A DNA stretch of 64,000 nucleotides from assembly GCA_017591395.1 (NCBI GenBank), contig WEDG01004629.1:1-64000 (forward strand). The letters are read 5' to 3'. This DNA is from Schistocephalus solidus (Eukaryota; Platyhelminthes; Cestoda; Diphyllobothriidea; Diphyllobothriidae). The position numbers and the translations under genes were made by a program. The notes below the pieces were generated by a model, which was not told the DNA's origin, ran no database searches, and was given only the letters and a program-made list of their open reading frames with translations. Positions 9,601-20,268 of the stretch are shown here, in pieces (position 1 is the first letter of the stretch; every line of letters starts with the position of its first letter).

Positions 9601-12600
9601 CAGAACAGTCCTTCAAGTTAAGAACACCCTTCGCTGGGGGGAGGCGGGCAGGGGAGGGGGGGGAGTTGGAGACGTTTTGCGTCCACCCCATGTTACCACA
9701 TAACTGGAGCGGTCAAGTCAAAACTTAGCTTCACATATCCGCAGTCCATGATCTACATTACTGCGACTTAGCAAATGGAGAAGACAGTAGTTCTAGTGCA
9801 CCAAATCTCCAGTCACCGATGATCACACGTGCAGAAGCACTACACGAGACATCGTCGACAACGAACCGATGTAAAAGGGCGAACCACAGATGCATGAAGA
9901 TTCTGAAATGGTTTAGTTACAGTGCCGGCCACCCTCAATCCATGAGGTTGGTACTGTTGCTTTAAATCCAAAGTCGTCCCCAAGTGGAAGCCTGATTTTC
10001 AGTATATGGGGCAGCAATGTCCATATTTCGAATTAACTTTTTGGGCACTGTTGAATGATTTCCAAGATGAAAAAACAGGGAATCGAGTTAGTCAGAAAAG
10101 CCGCTCTAGGTAATTATCCAGAAGGGATTGCGGCTGAAGAATATCTTTTAAGGTCATCGAAGTAGACAAATAGCAAATCATGGTACTATAGTCAGAACAT
10201 ACCCTCCATTCTCCTTTCGTATAGCAAGTTACGCATTTCAAAACCGGTGTGCGGTGTTGACAGAGCGCTTTTAAAACAGCCCGATGCATCTTGCCAACTC
10301 AAGATGCTGGAGAGCAGCGACGGATCAGCCATGTTCAGGTCACCAAAAGATCCACATAGAAAGACTAAAAATGTAAGGAGCATAATGAATCGTAAGTCGG
10401 TACAAATATAATCAGTCTATATAAGGCTGACAGATGAGTTAGGTTTACTAGATGCAGTCGAAGGCACTTCAATATGCGAGTCTTGTTTCAAGCAATCGAG
10501 AGTACGGAGGAAATACAGAAACAAGAAACCCTTTGAATTTTTTTCAAAAAGACCGAGTTTATCGCCTTGGAAGGGTTTATAAAACCTACTTCTTAATTTG
10601 CCTCATGTCAATCGTTGATGATCGTTATTACAAAATTTGACTCAGGAGGCAAGAAAACAGCCTGGAGCATTTTGCGATATTTCTGGTCATTGCTACTAAA
10701 ATATTCGCAATTTCTGAAGAGGAACCATGATAAACCGAGATTAAATGCAAAAGGTTGTGCTCCAAGATTTGTGTGTTTGCACCGAAGTTGTTCTTTTCAT
10801 GAAACAGCTGCCCTTGATTGACTATCATTTCTTTGCAGAAGGACTGAAAAGTCTATTATACAATGTTACTATTACGGGATACGGATTTTCGGGTTTACAA
10901 TGCAAGACATGGCTTGATACGCAGACCGAGCAGGTTCAATAAAACACAGTTTAAAAGTCGGGTTCAAGCGAAATGACATCGGGTCCAGGTCGTTTCAGCA
11001 CAGCCGAACCAGCCCAGACGGTGAGAACATAGGGTGCGACTGACGGTTTAATTTGCTAACTGATTATCTGGTCATCGCTTAAGAACACGGTCCGAAAGTC
11101 GAAGTAGAGGGATAATGCAGAGCCACTATAAACTAAATATGTTCATACAATTTAAATACTACAAGCAAGCAAACCATGTCTCAGAACCGTATAGAATTAT
11201 CTTCACTAATGACTTGCATGCTTATCAATTAACATTTGGACTTGTTTGAAGTTGATTTCAACAGGAATTTAATAAGGTTTGATGAAGGCTGGCTGAGTTC
11301 AGTTTACAGGATAACACACCTTATCCTCGGATTTAGATTATCAGAAAGTCCAATCCAAGACAGCTGCCTTCCATCGGTCATTCTTTGTTTACGATGACCG
11401 AAAAAAACATCCGATTGGAGACCTTTTTTGGCCTGCATGTACGCTTTAGCCGTCTTTTCGCCTATCTGTGACACACCACATCACATTTCTACAAAGGAGC
11501 TCATAATAACTGCGAAGGCACCCTTGGAATCCACCTCCTCGATACTTAAACAAAAGACTTTTTAAAACGTGAGTGGGACCTACTAGCGCGTGTTTAAAAA
11601 CCCATTTTATCTGGTAACTGAACAGAGTCGGAGAGAACAGGCTAACCAGAGGCCAAATATAATGTTTTCAACATTCAAAACGGGTTTGGTGTTTCGCCAT
11701 CTCCCGAGGTTTTCTGTTGGACCGAGAAAGGGAACTGAAGGGCGCAACCATGCAAGGCGCCCTATTTAAGACCAACCATATTGTCGAACTAGCGCATTCC
11801 GATTGAGTGTCCCCTGAGTATCAGCATGCATGGAGAAACAATGCAAAAACCGGTGCCGAAGCCTCACGCATGGTCGAGTGACGTGTTGATTTACTGAGTC
11901 ACGCACACACTTAGTAAACGATACGGTTTTCAGTGTGATATTTTGCTGCCACATGTGAACGTCGATCAATTCTAGTAGGTCTGGGCCCATATGCGTAGTA
12001 GGCATGCTGTCGTACAGTATGACCGACAACAGAGCATCCTGTTGGACAGAGAAAAATCCTGATTCACAGAAAATCAAACAGACGAGAGAAGGCCATTGGC
12101 GCCAATGGTAGTAGCTGCGGGGTCGATGCGGCGACGAGCGCTGATAAATGCATCCAATTCCAGCCGACAGCTACAACGTCTGTTTTTCGTTCACGTGCCC
12201 CCGTATAAGGAACAGTGACTGAGGAGGAAGTGTGAAGACTCCCGTGAAATCGTTAATTTTACCTATATCAAAGTACTTTTAACAAAGCGAATCGTCGGCT
12301 CGACTACCCTGAAAATAGGTGCAATGATGGCGTCAATACAGTCTGCGATTATGATTTTGCCCACAAGCGGACCGAAGGCCGACTAACTGGCCACCCAAAA
12401 CCGTCGGGCATTGCTTATAAATTGATATTATTTCACCTATAACCAGTGCCAACATATCTGACTTCTGCATTCATGGCATCCGTGGAAAAAGTCGTAGATG
12501 ATCATGCATAGTTGTAAGGATAGGGCAGGTGAGAAGTTCCTAGTCGGACTGCGCTACACGTAGGGTTCTAATTTCAAAGGCGATTACAGGGACGGAATAC

Positions 12601-15600
12601 ATATACGATGACTGAACGTATTCGTCAAGTAGAAATACCGCCTTACCTCGTGGTCATATCAAAAGTAACCAATCTGCCAGATCGGTGAACAAACCTGTCG
12701 GAAAGTACTACCTGGGCATGGGTCGTGACGACTAATCATCAGACTCGACAGTACACCAATTTTAGCAGGTCCTTAATGTAGGTCATCTCATTACTGACCA
12801 CCTGCAGACACGCCGAGTGGTACGCAGTTCGGCTGAAAGGATAACCTGCCTTCCAACCCCAGTCAAACGGCCATCGCCAGGCATTAGGTGTTTTTAAGTT
12901 TTGTTGTTACACCCAATACCTTCATGTGTGAACCGCAGTCGTAGTCAACCGGATATCTTCAAACTGGACGGTAGCTGAGAGGGCCAATAGAGAGCGCAAT
13001 ATCTACGATGGGCGATGTTTCCATACCTTAGGTGCCCCGAAGGTTGAGACAGACAAATTGTCGGATAAGAAGTTAGAACAGCTTCTTGGATTGCGTTCCT
13101 GCTCGCGACCAGTTTTCATGTAACATTATCCATCATTGTGTCGTATAAGACACTTAATCCAAATCCGAAGTTGAAATCGTCAGGAAGGCAAAAAGGCCTT
13201 TTAATATCAGCAGAGATCAAACCTCCTTCAAAGGCGCATACTGTGGTATAGAACCTAGACAGATATGATGAAGTCTACTCTGTAGTACAGGTCTATTGTC
13301 ATATAGAGGAGATTGTTGACTATGTCACTGTAGCAAAGTGTATAGATACACTCAGACCTCGCATTTAGTCCAGCGTGTGTTGTGTGGAGTGACTGACTGG
13401 TGCTCTGAACCCGACTGCGATGGCTCCTTCTTAACGTGACCTCCAGCACTCTCACGCATGTGAGATGTGAGCCGTTCAACCTCCTGTTGTGTGAAATCCT
13501 GGTGCTTGTGTTTTTTTTGGGAGGGGGCAGGTCGTTTATGTAGTACACGTAGAAAAGGTTACCAGCAGCTGCGCACACTTCCGCATCAGACAACTGACCG
13601 GTTCGGACAGTGATCTGATTGTGGGGGTGAGGAAGAGAGTAAAGTCGATGGCTCAGCGAGCTTTCTTCACTATAAACAATCTGACGCGCTTGAAACTATC
13701 ACGGTGTGCTAAAAGCCGTGGCTTGGAGGGTTGCCAACTGACGGGATAACTTGAAACACGTGGTCAGCCTCGTGTGTGTTTTGTGTGGAGTGGCTGACCT
13801 GGTACTCCCACTCCTTGGGATCTGAGCAGGGGCGGTTCCGACCGCGCCAGCCCCCTGCATTTTATTCCGACTCCGGTCTTCTTGACTCTGTCATGATAAT
13901 GGGCTAAAGTGGGGGAGGAGGAGAGAGTGCGGTAGCTGCAACGCAAGTTTACTGTGACTTAAAACTAGTCCACGCGCAAGTCACCGTCCCTGCACCATCC
14001 TGCTGTGGAGCATACGGTGGACACCATCGAACTAAGACAGTCGAAATGTCGTCGTATCGTGTGTGTGTCTCCTGAACGGGCCACGTGGTAAAAGCGCTGT
14101 ACGAAAAAGGGGGCCAAACCAGGGTGCGGCAGACGTCATTTGGGATGCGGTGCAATAAAAAAATGCTGAGCATAGGGGTGTGTGCGTGCCCAACATCGGC
14201 CGCACACTGCTCTCCCACTCCATAAGAGATGCTTCGTCTGCGACCGACCCCGCGTCTGGTCTTCTGGACAACGTCTTGACAACGGGCATAGTCGGATAAG
14301 GGAAAAGAGAGTGCGGTAGATGCTGTGAAAGTCTACAATCACTTAAAAATAATTTGCACACAAGTCACCGTCCCTGCACCACCATGCTATGAAGCATACG
14401 GTGGACATAGTCGAATTACGACGGTCGAACTAACGTATAGACACGGGCAAAATGAAACCGGTGGTAGCGACGAAAACCTCCAGACTACTTATGTTGCGCG
14501 TCTCGGCGGGTCATCTATTCTACAACATGCTATTTGAGTCGCAAACGAACCCTCATGTAAATATGGACAGGGCCATTCTCGCTACCCACCTCAGATCTGT
14601 TCCCCGCCGCGATGCGACGACGGACTCGTCTCTGACAGGTATAACTCTTCCCCATCCTGACATTCATACTACCCAAGACGTTGGAACAAACTGGAAGAAG
14701 AGTCTCCTGAACTTAATTAACATGCAGCCGCAACAGTTATAGCGTTCATGCTAGTATCAGCCAAACTTCACATTTGCAAGCTTCGGCGGCACCTGCTCCC
14801 ACGGGATAAATGAAGCATTTACTTGGTAACCCAGAAATACCTATCAGAGTTGCCAGTAGCGCAATTTTCAGACGGAGAATTTCCCGAAGCCTTTTGTATC
14901 ATTGTCTTTCGAGTAACGGCGCGACAAAAGCGATAGACGACTCCACAATAAACTGCCAATCAGCTCATTGTTACATTTTGCTTACCGATGAAAGAAGTAT
15001 GAAAATCCAGGATGTGACGAGGCAAGACAGTCGATAATCATGTTTATAAATAGAATTATAAGGACAATAAACTTACTCTGCTCCAGTCCTAAATCCCTCA
15101 TGCTGGTATTGTGGAACATAAGAGGTCGTATGGACTCGAACTCTTTTTTGACACGATCACACGCAATCCTACCGAAATCCATATAGTTAACGCTTTGAAT
15201 GGTCGAGATCACTATGACGTCATCAAAAAAACATTCAGTCTACGAGAGAATAATTTTAAGGAAGCACACATTACCTTGGTCAATAAATACGAGTACAGCA
15301 CCTGATGGGTCAGCCCGTAACCCGACATAAGCCCGGTAAATAACTTGGCCTTACAAAATTTTGAAACATGACACGGATCTAATTTAAGGTTTTCAAGACA
15401 TATATCACTGTCCTTCTCGGTCAGTTCTGAGGCTTTACGTGGAAAAAATATACGGACGTACCTTGGTTGACGTCCACCAATTTAACCAGAGGAGGTGGAC
15501 GGTAAAAAAGAGGTTGCCAGTCTATGTCAAGGACAAAACCCAAACGCCTGACGCTTGTTAAGTTTTTAGACTTAAGATGTTTCATTGCCATGTTGTACAC

Positions 15601-15933
15601 CTGGGTAGTAATTGGCTCGAGCTCGCATGTCTTTTGTGTGACCCAGAAGGGGACCGAGCCCCCGAAGTAACAAAGTGAAAAGATTGTTTCTAGATACAAT
15701 CCCAAAATATAAGTCAAATTACTTTGCAATAGTTTGAGACCCAGGACACCATCTAATTCCAGTGACTGGTAGTTAAAATCATAAAAGGTAATGGACTTCT
15801 TAAAAGATTGTAGGATATCATGTAACTTCGAGGATTTTTCTCCATGGGGATGTACTCTATTAGCAACCGCGAGTTTAAAAGGTACTAAAAGTAATAGAAG
15901 AAGAACCGAGATCCTATGAAGTAGGCGAGACAT
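6421..15933 (-). CDS. C16orf89-like (UPF0764 / DUF4735) secretory-pathway protein, six exons
   Basis: Six exons on the minus strand join to 452 codons: 15933-15462, 15426-15275, 15239-15077, 10364-10203, 7781-7646, 6694-6421. All introns are GT-AG and every phase fits. Residues 1-24 form a signal peptide with a poly-Leu core. Conserved family blocks follow in order: LDGVLGLKLLQ (60-70), SDICL and MSGYGLTHQVLYSYLL, FLCGSFGD with SILSWQDASGCF (283-294), and DGCLTHLTTVAIGAL (317-331). N-glycosylation sequons lie at 72, 124 and 252. The human protein, about 400 aa, is secreted and of unknown function. Here residues 363-452 add a C-terminal extension with a hydrophobic segment (about 417-435) that could anchor the protein. 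Recognition is from memory of the human sequence. Confidence 0.85.
6870..7110 (-). repeat. Solo copy of the RTE/zinc-finger element 3' repeat, in intron 5
   Basis: On the minus strand gcacaagtcacactccctg and ggtggacatggtcggtaac align with 13975-14040 and 14355-14420 (caagtcaccgtccctgcac, ggtggacatagtcgaatta). It lies inside intron 5 (6695-7645) of the C16orf89-like gene, antisense to the defined repeat orientation. Confidence 0.55.
7395..7475 (-). repeat. tRNA-like SINE head in intron 5
   Basis: On the minus strand cacggctcaatgtttggagc is A-box-like and gcgggcttgaacctc about 35 bases later is B-box-like. The layout and the word cggctcaa/tggctcaa match the SINE head at 131-190, suggesting the same family. 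Confidence 0.4.
7646..7781 (-). CDS. C16orf89-like gene, exon 5
   Basis: 136 nt after a very strong acceptor (ttatttcttctgtttcag). The leading AT completes Asp with the G left by exon 4, giving DGCLTHLTTVAIGAL, equivalent to the family's C-terminal DGCSSHNT-type block. It ends at a donor (gtggtt). Without splicing the frame would stop at 7603 after 14 more residues, giving a shorter 375-aa isoform. Confidence 0.8.
7782..10202. other. Intron 4 of the C16orf89-like gene
   Basis: Non-coding apart from chance ORFs. Minus-strand open frames at 8398-8697 and about 7805-8030 look protein-like but do not fit the exon phases. It contains the GA microsatellite at 8898-9033 and a poly-G run near 9653-9665. 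Confidence 0.55.
8898..9033 (+). repeat. Imperfect (GA)n microsatellite
   Basis: Long purine run of GA dinucleotides with interspersed GT and GGG. It generates a spurious low-complexity Leu/Ser ORF on the minus strand (8862-9059). Confidence 0.9.
10203..10364 (-). CDS. C16orf89-like gene, exon 4
   Basis: 162 nt after acceptor ttacatttttag, 4.7 kb from exon 3. It encodes FLCGSFGDLNMADPSLLS, then SILSWQDASGCF, the most diagnostic block of the family, and ends RRME plus one base before donor gtatgt. A competing exon at 14952-14819 also fits the phase but lacks this block. Confidence 0.85.
10365..15076. other. Intron 3 of the C16orf89-like gene (4.7 kb)
   Basis: No convincing coding sequence. 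It holds the repeat array at 13251-14440. A minus-strand exon-like ORF (12038-11911, after acceptor ttttctctgtccaacag) is out of phase with the gene and was not included. Confidence 0.55.
13251..14440 (+). repeat. Tandem-like copy of the RTE/zinc-finger element 3' region
   Basis: The 13380-13790 part aligns in reverse complement with 60400-60840, and the rest with 34610-35060. Internal words recur at about 385-395-base spacing: tgtggagtg(a/g)ctgac at about 13386 and 13780, and tcaccgtccctgcacca at 13981 and 14364. About three partial units are present with no zinc-finger coding part attached. Confidence 0.7.
15077..15239 (-). CDS. C16orf89-like gene, exon 3
   Basis: 163 nt after a second 35-nt intron (15274-15240), ending at a strong donor (gtaagt). 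It encodes TECFFDDVIVISTIQ to SMRDLGLEQ, the helical stretch preceding the CG...FGD block in the family. One base is left over, which the exon at 10364 completes as Ile. Confidence 0.8.
15275..15426 (-). CDS. C16orf89-like gene, exon 2
   Basis: 152 nt between acceptor tcag (intron 15461-15427, 35 nt) and donor gtaatg. It completes codon 158 (G+AA = Glu) and encodes LTEKDSDICLENL through LLTK. The SD(I/V)CL, paired Cys and GYGLTHQVLYSYLL features match the family's central cysteine-rich block. Confidence 0.85.
15462..15933 (-). CDS. C16orf89-like gene, exon 1 (start, signal peptide)
   Basis: The ATG at 15933 opens a signal peptide (MSRLLHRIS then LLLLLL). The exon holds residues 1-157 plus one base and ends CCAAG before the donor gtacgt, which I prefer over reading on to the stop at 15421 because the next exon follows in phase. 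It carries SITFYDFNYQSLELDGVLGL, the first conserved block of the family, and two NLT sequons. Confidence 0.85.
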
Positions 15934-17343
15934 CTTCGCCTGTTAGTTGTTTGCAGATTGACGTAACAAGATAAAATCATCACACATACGCGTTTAGGCC
16001 CAAAAACAGAACATAACAAAATGAAGTTCTCAGGTTGCCTAATTTGATTTATTCAGTTAACCGAATATTTTAAGTGTTCTTAGCAAGATTCCTTTTGGCT
16101 TTGAGTCTCACTTGTGCACTCATAATAAAGAAGGAAACATTTAACGGTAGTTCTGAGAAGGATGCAGAAAGAAAAGCCAGTTATTATAAAAACAATAAAT
16201 GATATCGAGGTTTGCTAAGCACAATGGGTGATGGATTTAATTCAATTCAATTCAATTTGTTGGTGGAAATAGGCATGGACCTTTGAGTACCCTCTTTGTA
16301 ACGTGAAATTTAATGCGGTATACAGAGAAACCTTGTTGGTTGCAAAAGTTCAAAGACGATCTTAAAATATGATATTTGGTGCGTGATCAGTATATGAAAC
16401 ATAAGCCCAATGTGCAAAAATAAAAAGCTATCGCATCTGCATATCACAAAAATATATGAAACAATGAGTCATTATACATTGGAGTGCTTATGGACGTTCA
16501 AAGTGGAATATGAGTGCCTATACGATGCAAATCTTGTTATCTCATTCCCTTTATGTCTCATCCGTGGATATTTATTTTCATCTTCGTCGTTTTATAACCT
16601 TGATAAAGTGGAGGAACGTTAATCTTAGCGACAATTTTCCACTTTGATCCCCCTGAGCATTCCATGTTACTAGTCAGTAATATAATTTTCTGGGTTTCTT
16701 GTCTTTTCTGTCTACGGGCGTCATATATATATATATGATATATACGATATACGATATATATACGATATATATGATATATACGATATATATCGATGAAACT
16801 CCTGAATCAGTAGTGAAGTCAGTAGCTAATGAACATTTATCATTTTAAGTGAGATCTGATTATCGATCACCGTTACGCGGTAAACGTGCGATATGAGAAT
16901 ATTATTTTAAAAAATCCCCTGAACTGAAGTTTAGGTAAAGATATTTACGTCGTTTAAAATTGCTTTCGAATTTCAGCTCCTTTGAGAGTACGAAGTATTA
17001 GTCTCTACCGAAGTGTAGAAGACACGTTGAATTGGAATAACTCTTGAGTGGATTGTCCAGTCATTAATTTGGGAAATATTTTCTTCGACTTAACGATTCT
17101 GCGGCTATCCAAATATTCCATCACTGAGGATTATTTCACGTCCAGGACATTATCCCTACGAGAAATACAAGCTTCAGCGTTCACCTGCTTCCAAATTCAC
17201 GCCAGCGGTGTGCTGCTCAAATCTGCTTTCATCAGGGAGGGAGAAGTCGCAACAAAGGCTGAGTCGTTGCATGCTTATTAGAAGTCTGACTGCTGAATAC
17301 TATTGCATCCTAGCCCAGTTATTTAAAAGGATTTATTAATTAA
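15934..17343. other. Upstream region of the C16orf89-like gene; non-coding
   Basis: Between the gene start at 15933 (minus) and LINE A at 17344 (plus) I see no supported gene. A possible trans- or cis-splice acceptor (caactaacag) lies 6 nt before the ATG on the minus strand. ORFs at 16410-16622 and 17048-17281 are not recognisable. A tcaattcaattcaattt microrepeat lies at about 16240. Confidence 0.45.
16721..16795. repeat. (CGATATATA)n-type AT microsatellite
   Basis: Alternating gatatata/cgatatata units over about 75 bases, self-complementary and able to form cruciforms. Confidence 0.9.
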
Positions 17344-17886
17344 ATGCATTCCAATACAGTCATAAGAGGTATGGAAAACGCAGACGCTCAGGAATCATCT
17401 GTGCTGAGAAAAAAAATTCGCGGCGCTGTCGGGCCTCGAACGCGGGTCGCAGATTCATGTGGTGACGAGCATAACCACTGCGCTATGTCCTCACGACAAT
17501 TTGGAAAACAAAATTCTATGCAAACAAAAAAAGATGACAAAGACAGATATTCTGTTACCACTTCTCCTCCTGCCAAGCGGGCAAAAAGCCTGGGAACACT
17601 AATGAATGTCACCTACGAGGACGAAAGGTGCATGGGGTGTTTAAATCTCTTGCAGAAATTCTCATTGATGGAGAAAGAGATAAGTAACTTGAAACAAGAA
17701 ATGGCCGATCTCAAAGAGAAGGTTCAAAGTTCACCCGTAGCAACGAGAATTCCAACCAAAGAAATAACGTTTGCAAATATTGCTACCTCAAGAATACCTC
17801 ATGTAGAGCTTAAAGACATTGCGTCTACAGAGCTTCAAAAGGGAGATCAAAACAGCTCGTGCACCTTACTACTGTCATCGAGCTGA
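17344..17886 (+). pseudogene. LINE A copy 2 ORF1, N-terminal part
   Basis: Open for 180 codons. It contains PPAKRAKSLGTLMN, a Cys pair (MGCLNLLQKF), a coiled coil (LMEKEISNLKQEMADLKEKV) and TRIPTKEITFANIATS, all shared with copy 1. It is cut after about 17894 by element C, which supplies the stop. The first 50 codons overlap an antisense tRNA-like module (17430-17494), so the true start could be further in. Confidence 0.7.
17430..17494 (-). repeat. tRNA-like module antisense to LINE A ORF1 (copy 2)
   Basis: On the minus strand catagcgcagtggttatgct is a good A box, and cccgcgttcgaggcc about 40 bases on is a good B box. The acceptor ends do not pair, so it is not a tRNA gene. It sits at the same place as the module at 3841-3904 in copy 1. 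Confidence 0.5.
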
Positions 17887-17894
17887 GACAGAAG

Positions 17895-19506
17895 TCCTAC
17901 CCCGATTGTCAGTGGTGTCCTTCAAGGTACCGTATTAGGTCCTTTGTTGTTCTTACTGTATATAAATGATATTTCATCGATAGTTAAACATTCTCAATCT
18001 TTTTATTTATGCTGATGATCTCAAATGCGTTTATTCTTTCTCTAACTCTACAACCGAACGGTGCCTAGAACAAATTCATTCAGACTTAGACGCTCTTTCG
18101 GCCTGGAGCTCCACATGGCTAATGGAGTTCTCACCTACTAAGTGTCGCTACATGAGTTTTGGGCCTGTAAGGCTGCCACAACCTCTTATCTTTGAAGGTT
18201 GCCATATGATTGAATGTTCCTCCATCAAAGACTTGGGCTTTAGCTACACCAATAAATTAGATCTTTCGCCTCATGCCGATAGAATTACGGCCAAAGCTGC
18301 TCAGATTTGCGGCTTTATTTCTTATAATTTCTACCTTCCTGAAATTAAATTAAGACTTTATCGTATGTTTGTACTTCCCATTCTTGAATTTTGCTGTCCT
18401 TTCTTCGGTTTGATGAACGAATCTAGCCGTTCAAAAATTGAAAATTTTCAAAGAAATTTCACCAAAAAACTCCAATATCCGACTCTTTTAACTACTTCCT
18501 ACTCAACAAGATGCCAGCTAACGAAGCTAAAATTTCTTTGGGTCAGGAGACTTGAAGCAGGCTTTTTGTCTCCTTTTTTTCGTCTTAATAATAGTTCAAC
18601 TCTCCCAAAGCTTTCTGTCATTACCCCCCGTTAGTCTTCCTTATAACCTAAGAAATTCTGAACTAATTATACCTCCCCCTGCATCCTCCACGTGTAAACG
18701 CTCTCTTCTTTGCTTCTAGGTATAGTTTTTCTTTGGAATAACTTGCCAATTGAAATTAGGTCGTTAACTAGTCTATCTGCATTCAAGCGAAGACTGCACA
18801 TTTATCTTAACACTGATTCTATTAACCTTTTATTTTTCCTCATCTTTTTCCCAGTAGCTTTCCCCATGACTCGGAGAAAGGACCATCGGGAATTTGAGTA
18901 ACCCTCTTGAAACTATATTTACGCTACCTGGAGACGCCCATGAACTATAATGTCTCCTTATATCACCCGTCCTCAAACGATGACGTCATTCGGACGTACA
19001 AATTCGGTGGTCCACAGTCTTAAATGCTGCGGTTTCTTTGGATACTAACCATCATCAGAATTCAATTCTGGATCCTATGATGCTGAGGACTTAAGTTCAT
19101 TGACGCATTTTTCGTGAGATTCTGTTTCATACGCCTAAGTGATCAAGAACGAATCACCCTCGACGTTTCATTATCTCATTCTGAAATGCTACTGCAGTAT
19201 TACCCCTATTCTACCACCTGACTATTTTTTTCCTAAGCAGTTTTTTTCTCCTACCTTCTATTCGAAAATGAAGGCCTATTGAACTCTGCCTCCATTTTCA
19301 TGGTAGGAGTTTTTTTCACTGCCTATTTTTTTCTAGTTCACCATTAATTTTTAAAACATTGCTAACTGTTGACATAGCAGGACAATTTATGAATTTGTAC
19401 ATTTTATCTGCACACATTGTCATAACTTTATTTCGTTACTAATGTTTGCTTAGACAGTACCTTCCCGGTGCTAACCAAATATAAATTCTAAATTCTAAAT
19501 TCTAAA
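17895..19506 (+). mobile_element. 5'-truncated CR1-like LINE C inserted in LINE A ORF1
   Basis: It starts abruptly inside an RT domain (PTPIVSGVLQGTVLGPLLF), continues through YADDLKC (about 18009) and the RT thumb (18122-18634), then a C-terminal piece (18710-18901) and about 600 bases of 3' UTR. The 3' end is a heptamer repeat (aaattct three times, 19483-19505). Immediately on both sides the sequence is LINE A ORF1, as copy 1 shows (cagacagaag / ctggatacac). No clear target duplication; a small deletion at the site is possible. Confidence 0.8.
17896..18901 (+). pseudogene. Reverse transcriptase fragment of LINE C
   Basis: Encodes the RT palm and thumb only: LQGTVLGPLLFLLYIND, the catalytic YADD, SAWSSTWLMEFSPTKC, then ILEFCCPFFGLMNESSRSKI and a terminal IPIEIRSL-type block with a frame break near 18634-18710. 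LINE RTs copy element RNA at the nicked target. The endonuclease is absent because of 5' truncation. It is more diverged from A, B and D than they are from each other (YADD instead of FADD). Confidence 0.75.
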
Positions 19507-19597
19507 ATGTGCTGGATACACAAATATATGCGGCATCGTGGCTGAATAATACAAAAAGGGTGAAGTTGAGAAGCACGTTGAATTTGAAGCACCTAAG

Positions 19598-20268
19598 ATG
19601 AAGAATTCGAAGTCGAAAAGGGCCAAGAAGCTTTCACAAAAAAGTGGTTTGAACTCCGGAAAAAGCTCGTTCTTACCGATAGATGCTCAAGTGCAATCCT
19701 CTGTTGGTAATACAGGAGCAAGTGGAGGACCAATTGGCAAAGTTTCCAAAAGGGGTTTGTCCTTAACTTTAGGAATAGTTGCTCATACTGACGCAAATAA
19801 CATCGTCGACCATAGTAGCCTTTTTCCTGATACTTATGCTCTATCAACAAATCTGAACTCAAAGTCACCAAACACACATTTCGACCGAAAACGCAATCTC
19901 GTTATTAAAGGGGTTCCCGAATCCACTTCTCTGATTGCAAAGGAAAGGGTAGAACATGACCTCAGTCTTTTCCGAGAATACTCATATTCGATTCTTCGAG
20001 ATGGCGAATGCGTAACAGTGCACAAAGCATTCCGTTTAGGAAAAAGCGGATGTTTTCACATGAACTATCATCACCAAGGCCTCTTAAAATAATTCTTGAA
20101 AATGATGTTCAGGCTTCACGCCTCCTAGAACGGAGAACGGCTCTCCGTAGCGCACACAGGGATGTGTTTTTTCAGCCGGATTACGAACCCAAGGAGAGGT
20201 ACAAAATGAGGATGCTGAGAGCAGAACTGAAGAGGAGGACCGAGCAGGGGAAAAATGGCTCCAAATAA
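19598..20268 (+). pseudogene. LINE A copy 2 ORF1, RRM-like C-terminal part
   Basis: The first open stretch (19598-20092) has RKRNLVIKGVPESTSL, the hallmark start of LINE ORF1 RRM-like domains, and VHKAFRLGK. A frame change near 20045 leads into the second stretch with PLKIILENDVQASRLLERR and a basic tail ending at the stop 20266-20268. The last 14 bases overlap the ORF2 start at 20255. RNA-binding role is by family; this copy is broken. Confidence 0.7.

Noticed and set aside
11911..12038. Exon-like minus ORF after a strong acceptor
   Set aside because: Inside intron 3; its phase and content do not match the family and it would break the exon 3 to exon 4 join.
14819..14952. Alternative exon 4 for the C16orf89-like gene, in phase with exon 3
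   Set aside because: It fits the phase and begins with a Cys-Gly pair, but lacks ILSWQ..GCF; the exon at 10364-10203 has it and also fits the phase and the next exon.
17430..17494. Functional tRNA gene (also 131, 3841, 7395, 54285)
   Set aside because: A and B boxes are present but no acceptor stem or cloverleaf closes; treated as SINE-like relics.
17344..19877. Reading 17344-17886 and 19598-20268 as two separate genes
   Set aside because: Copy 1 shows them contiguous; they are one ORF1 split by LINE C.
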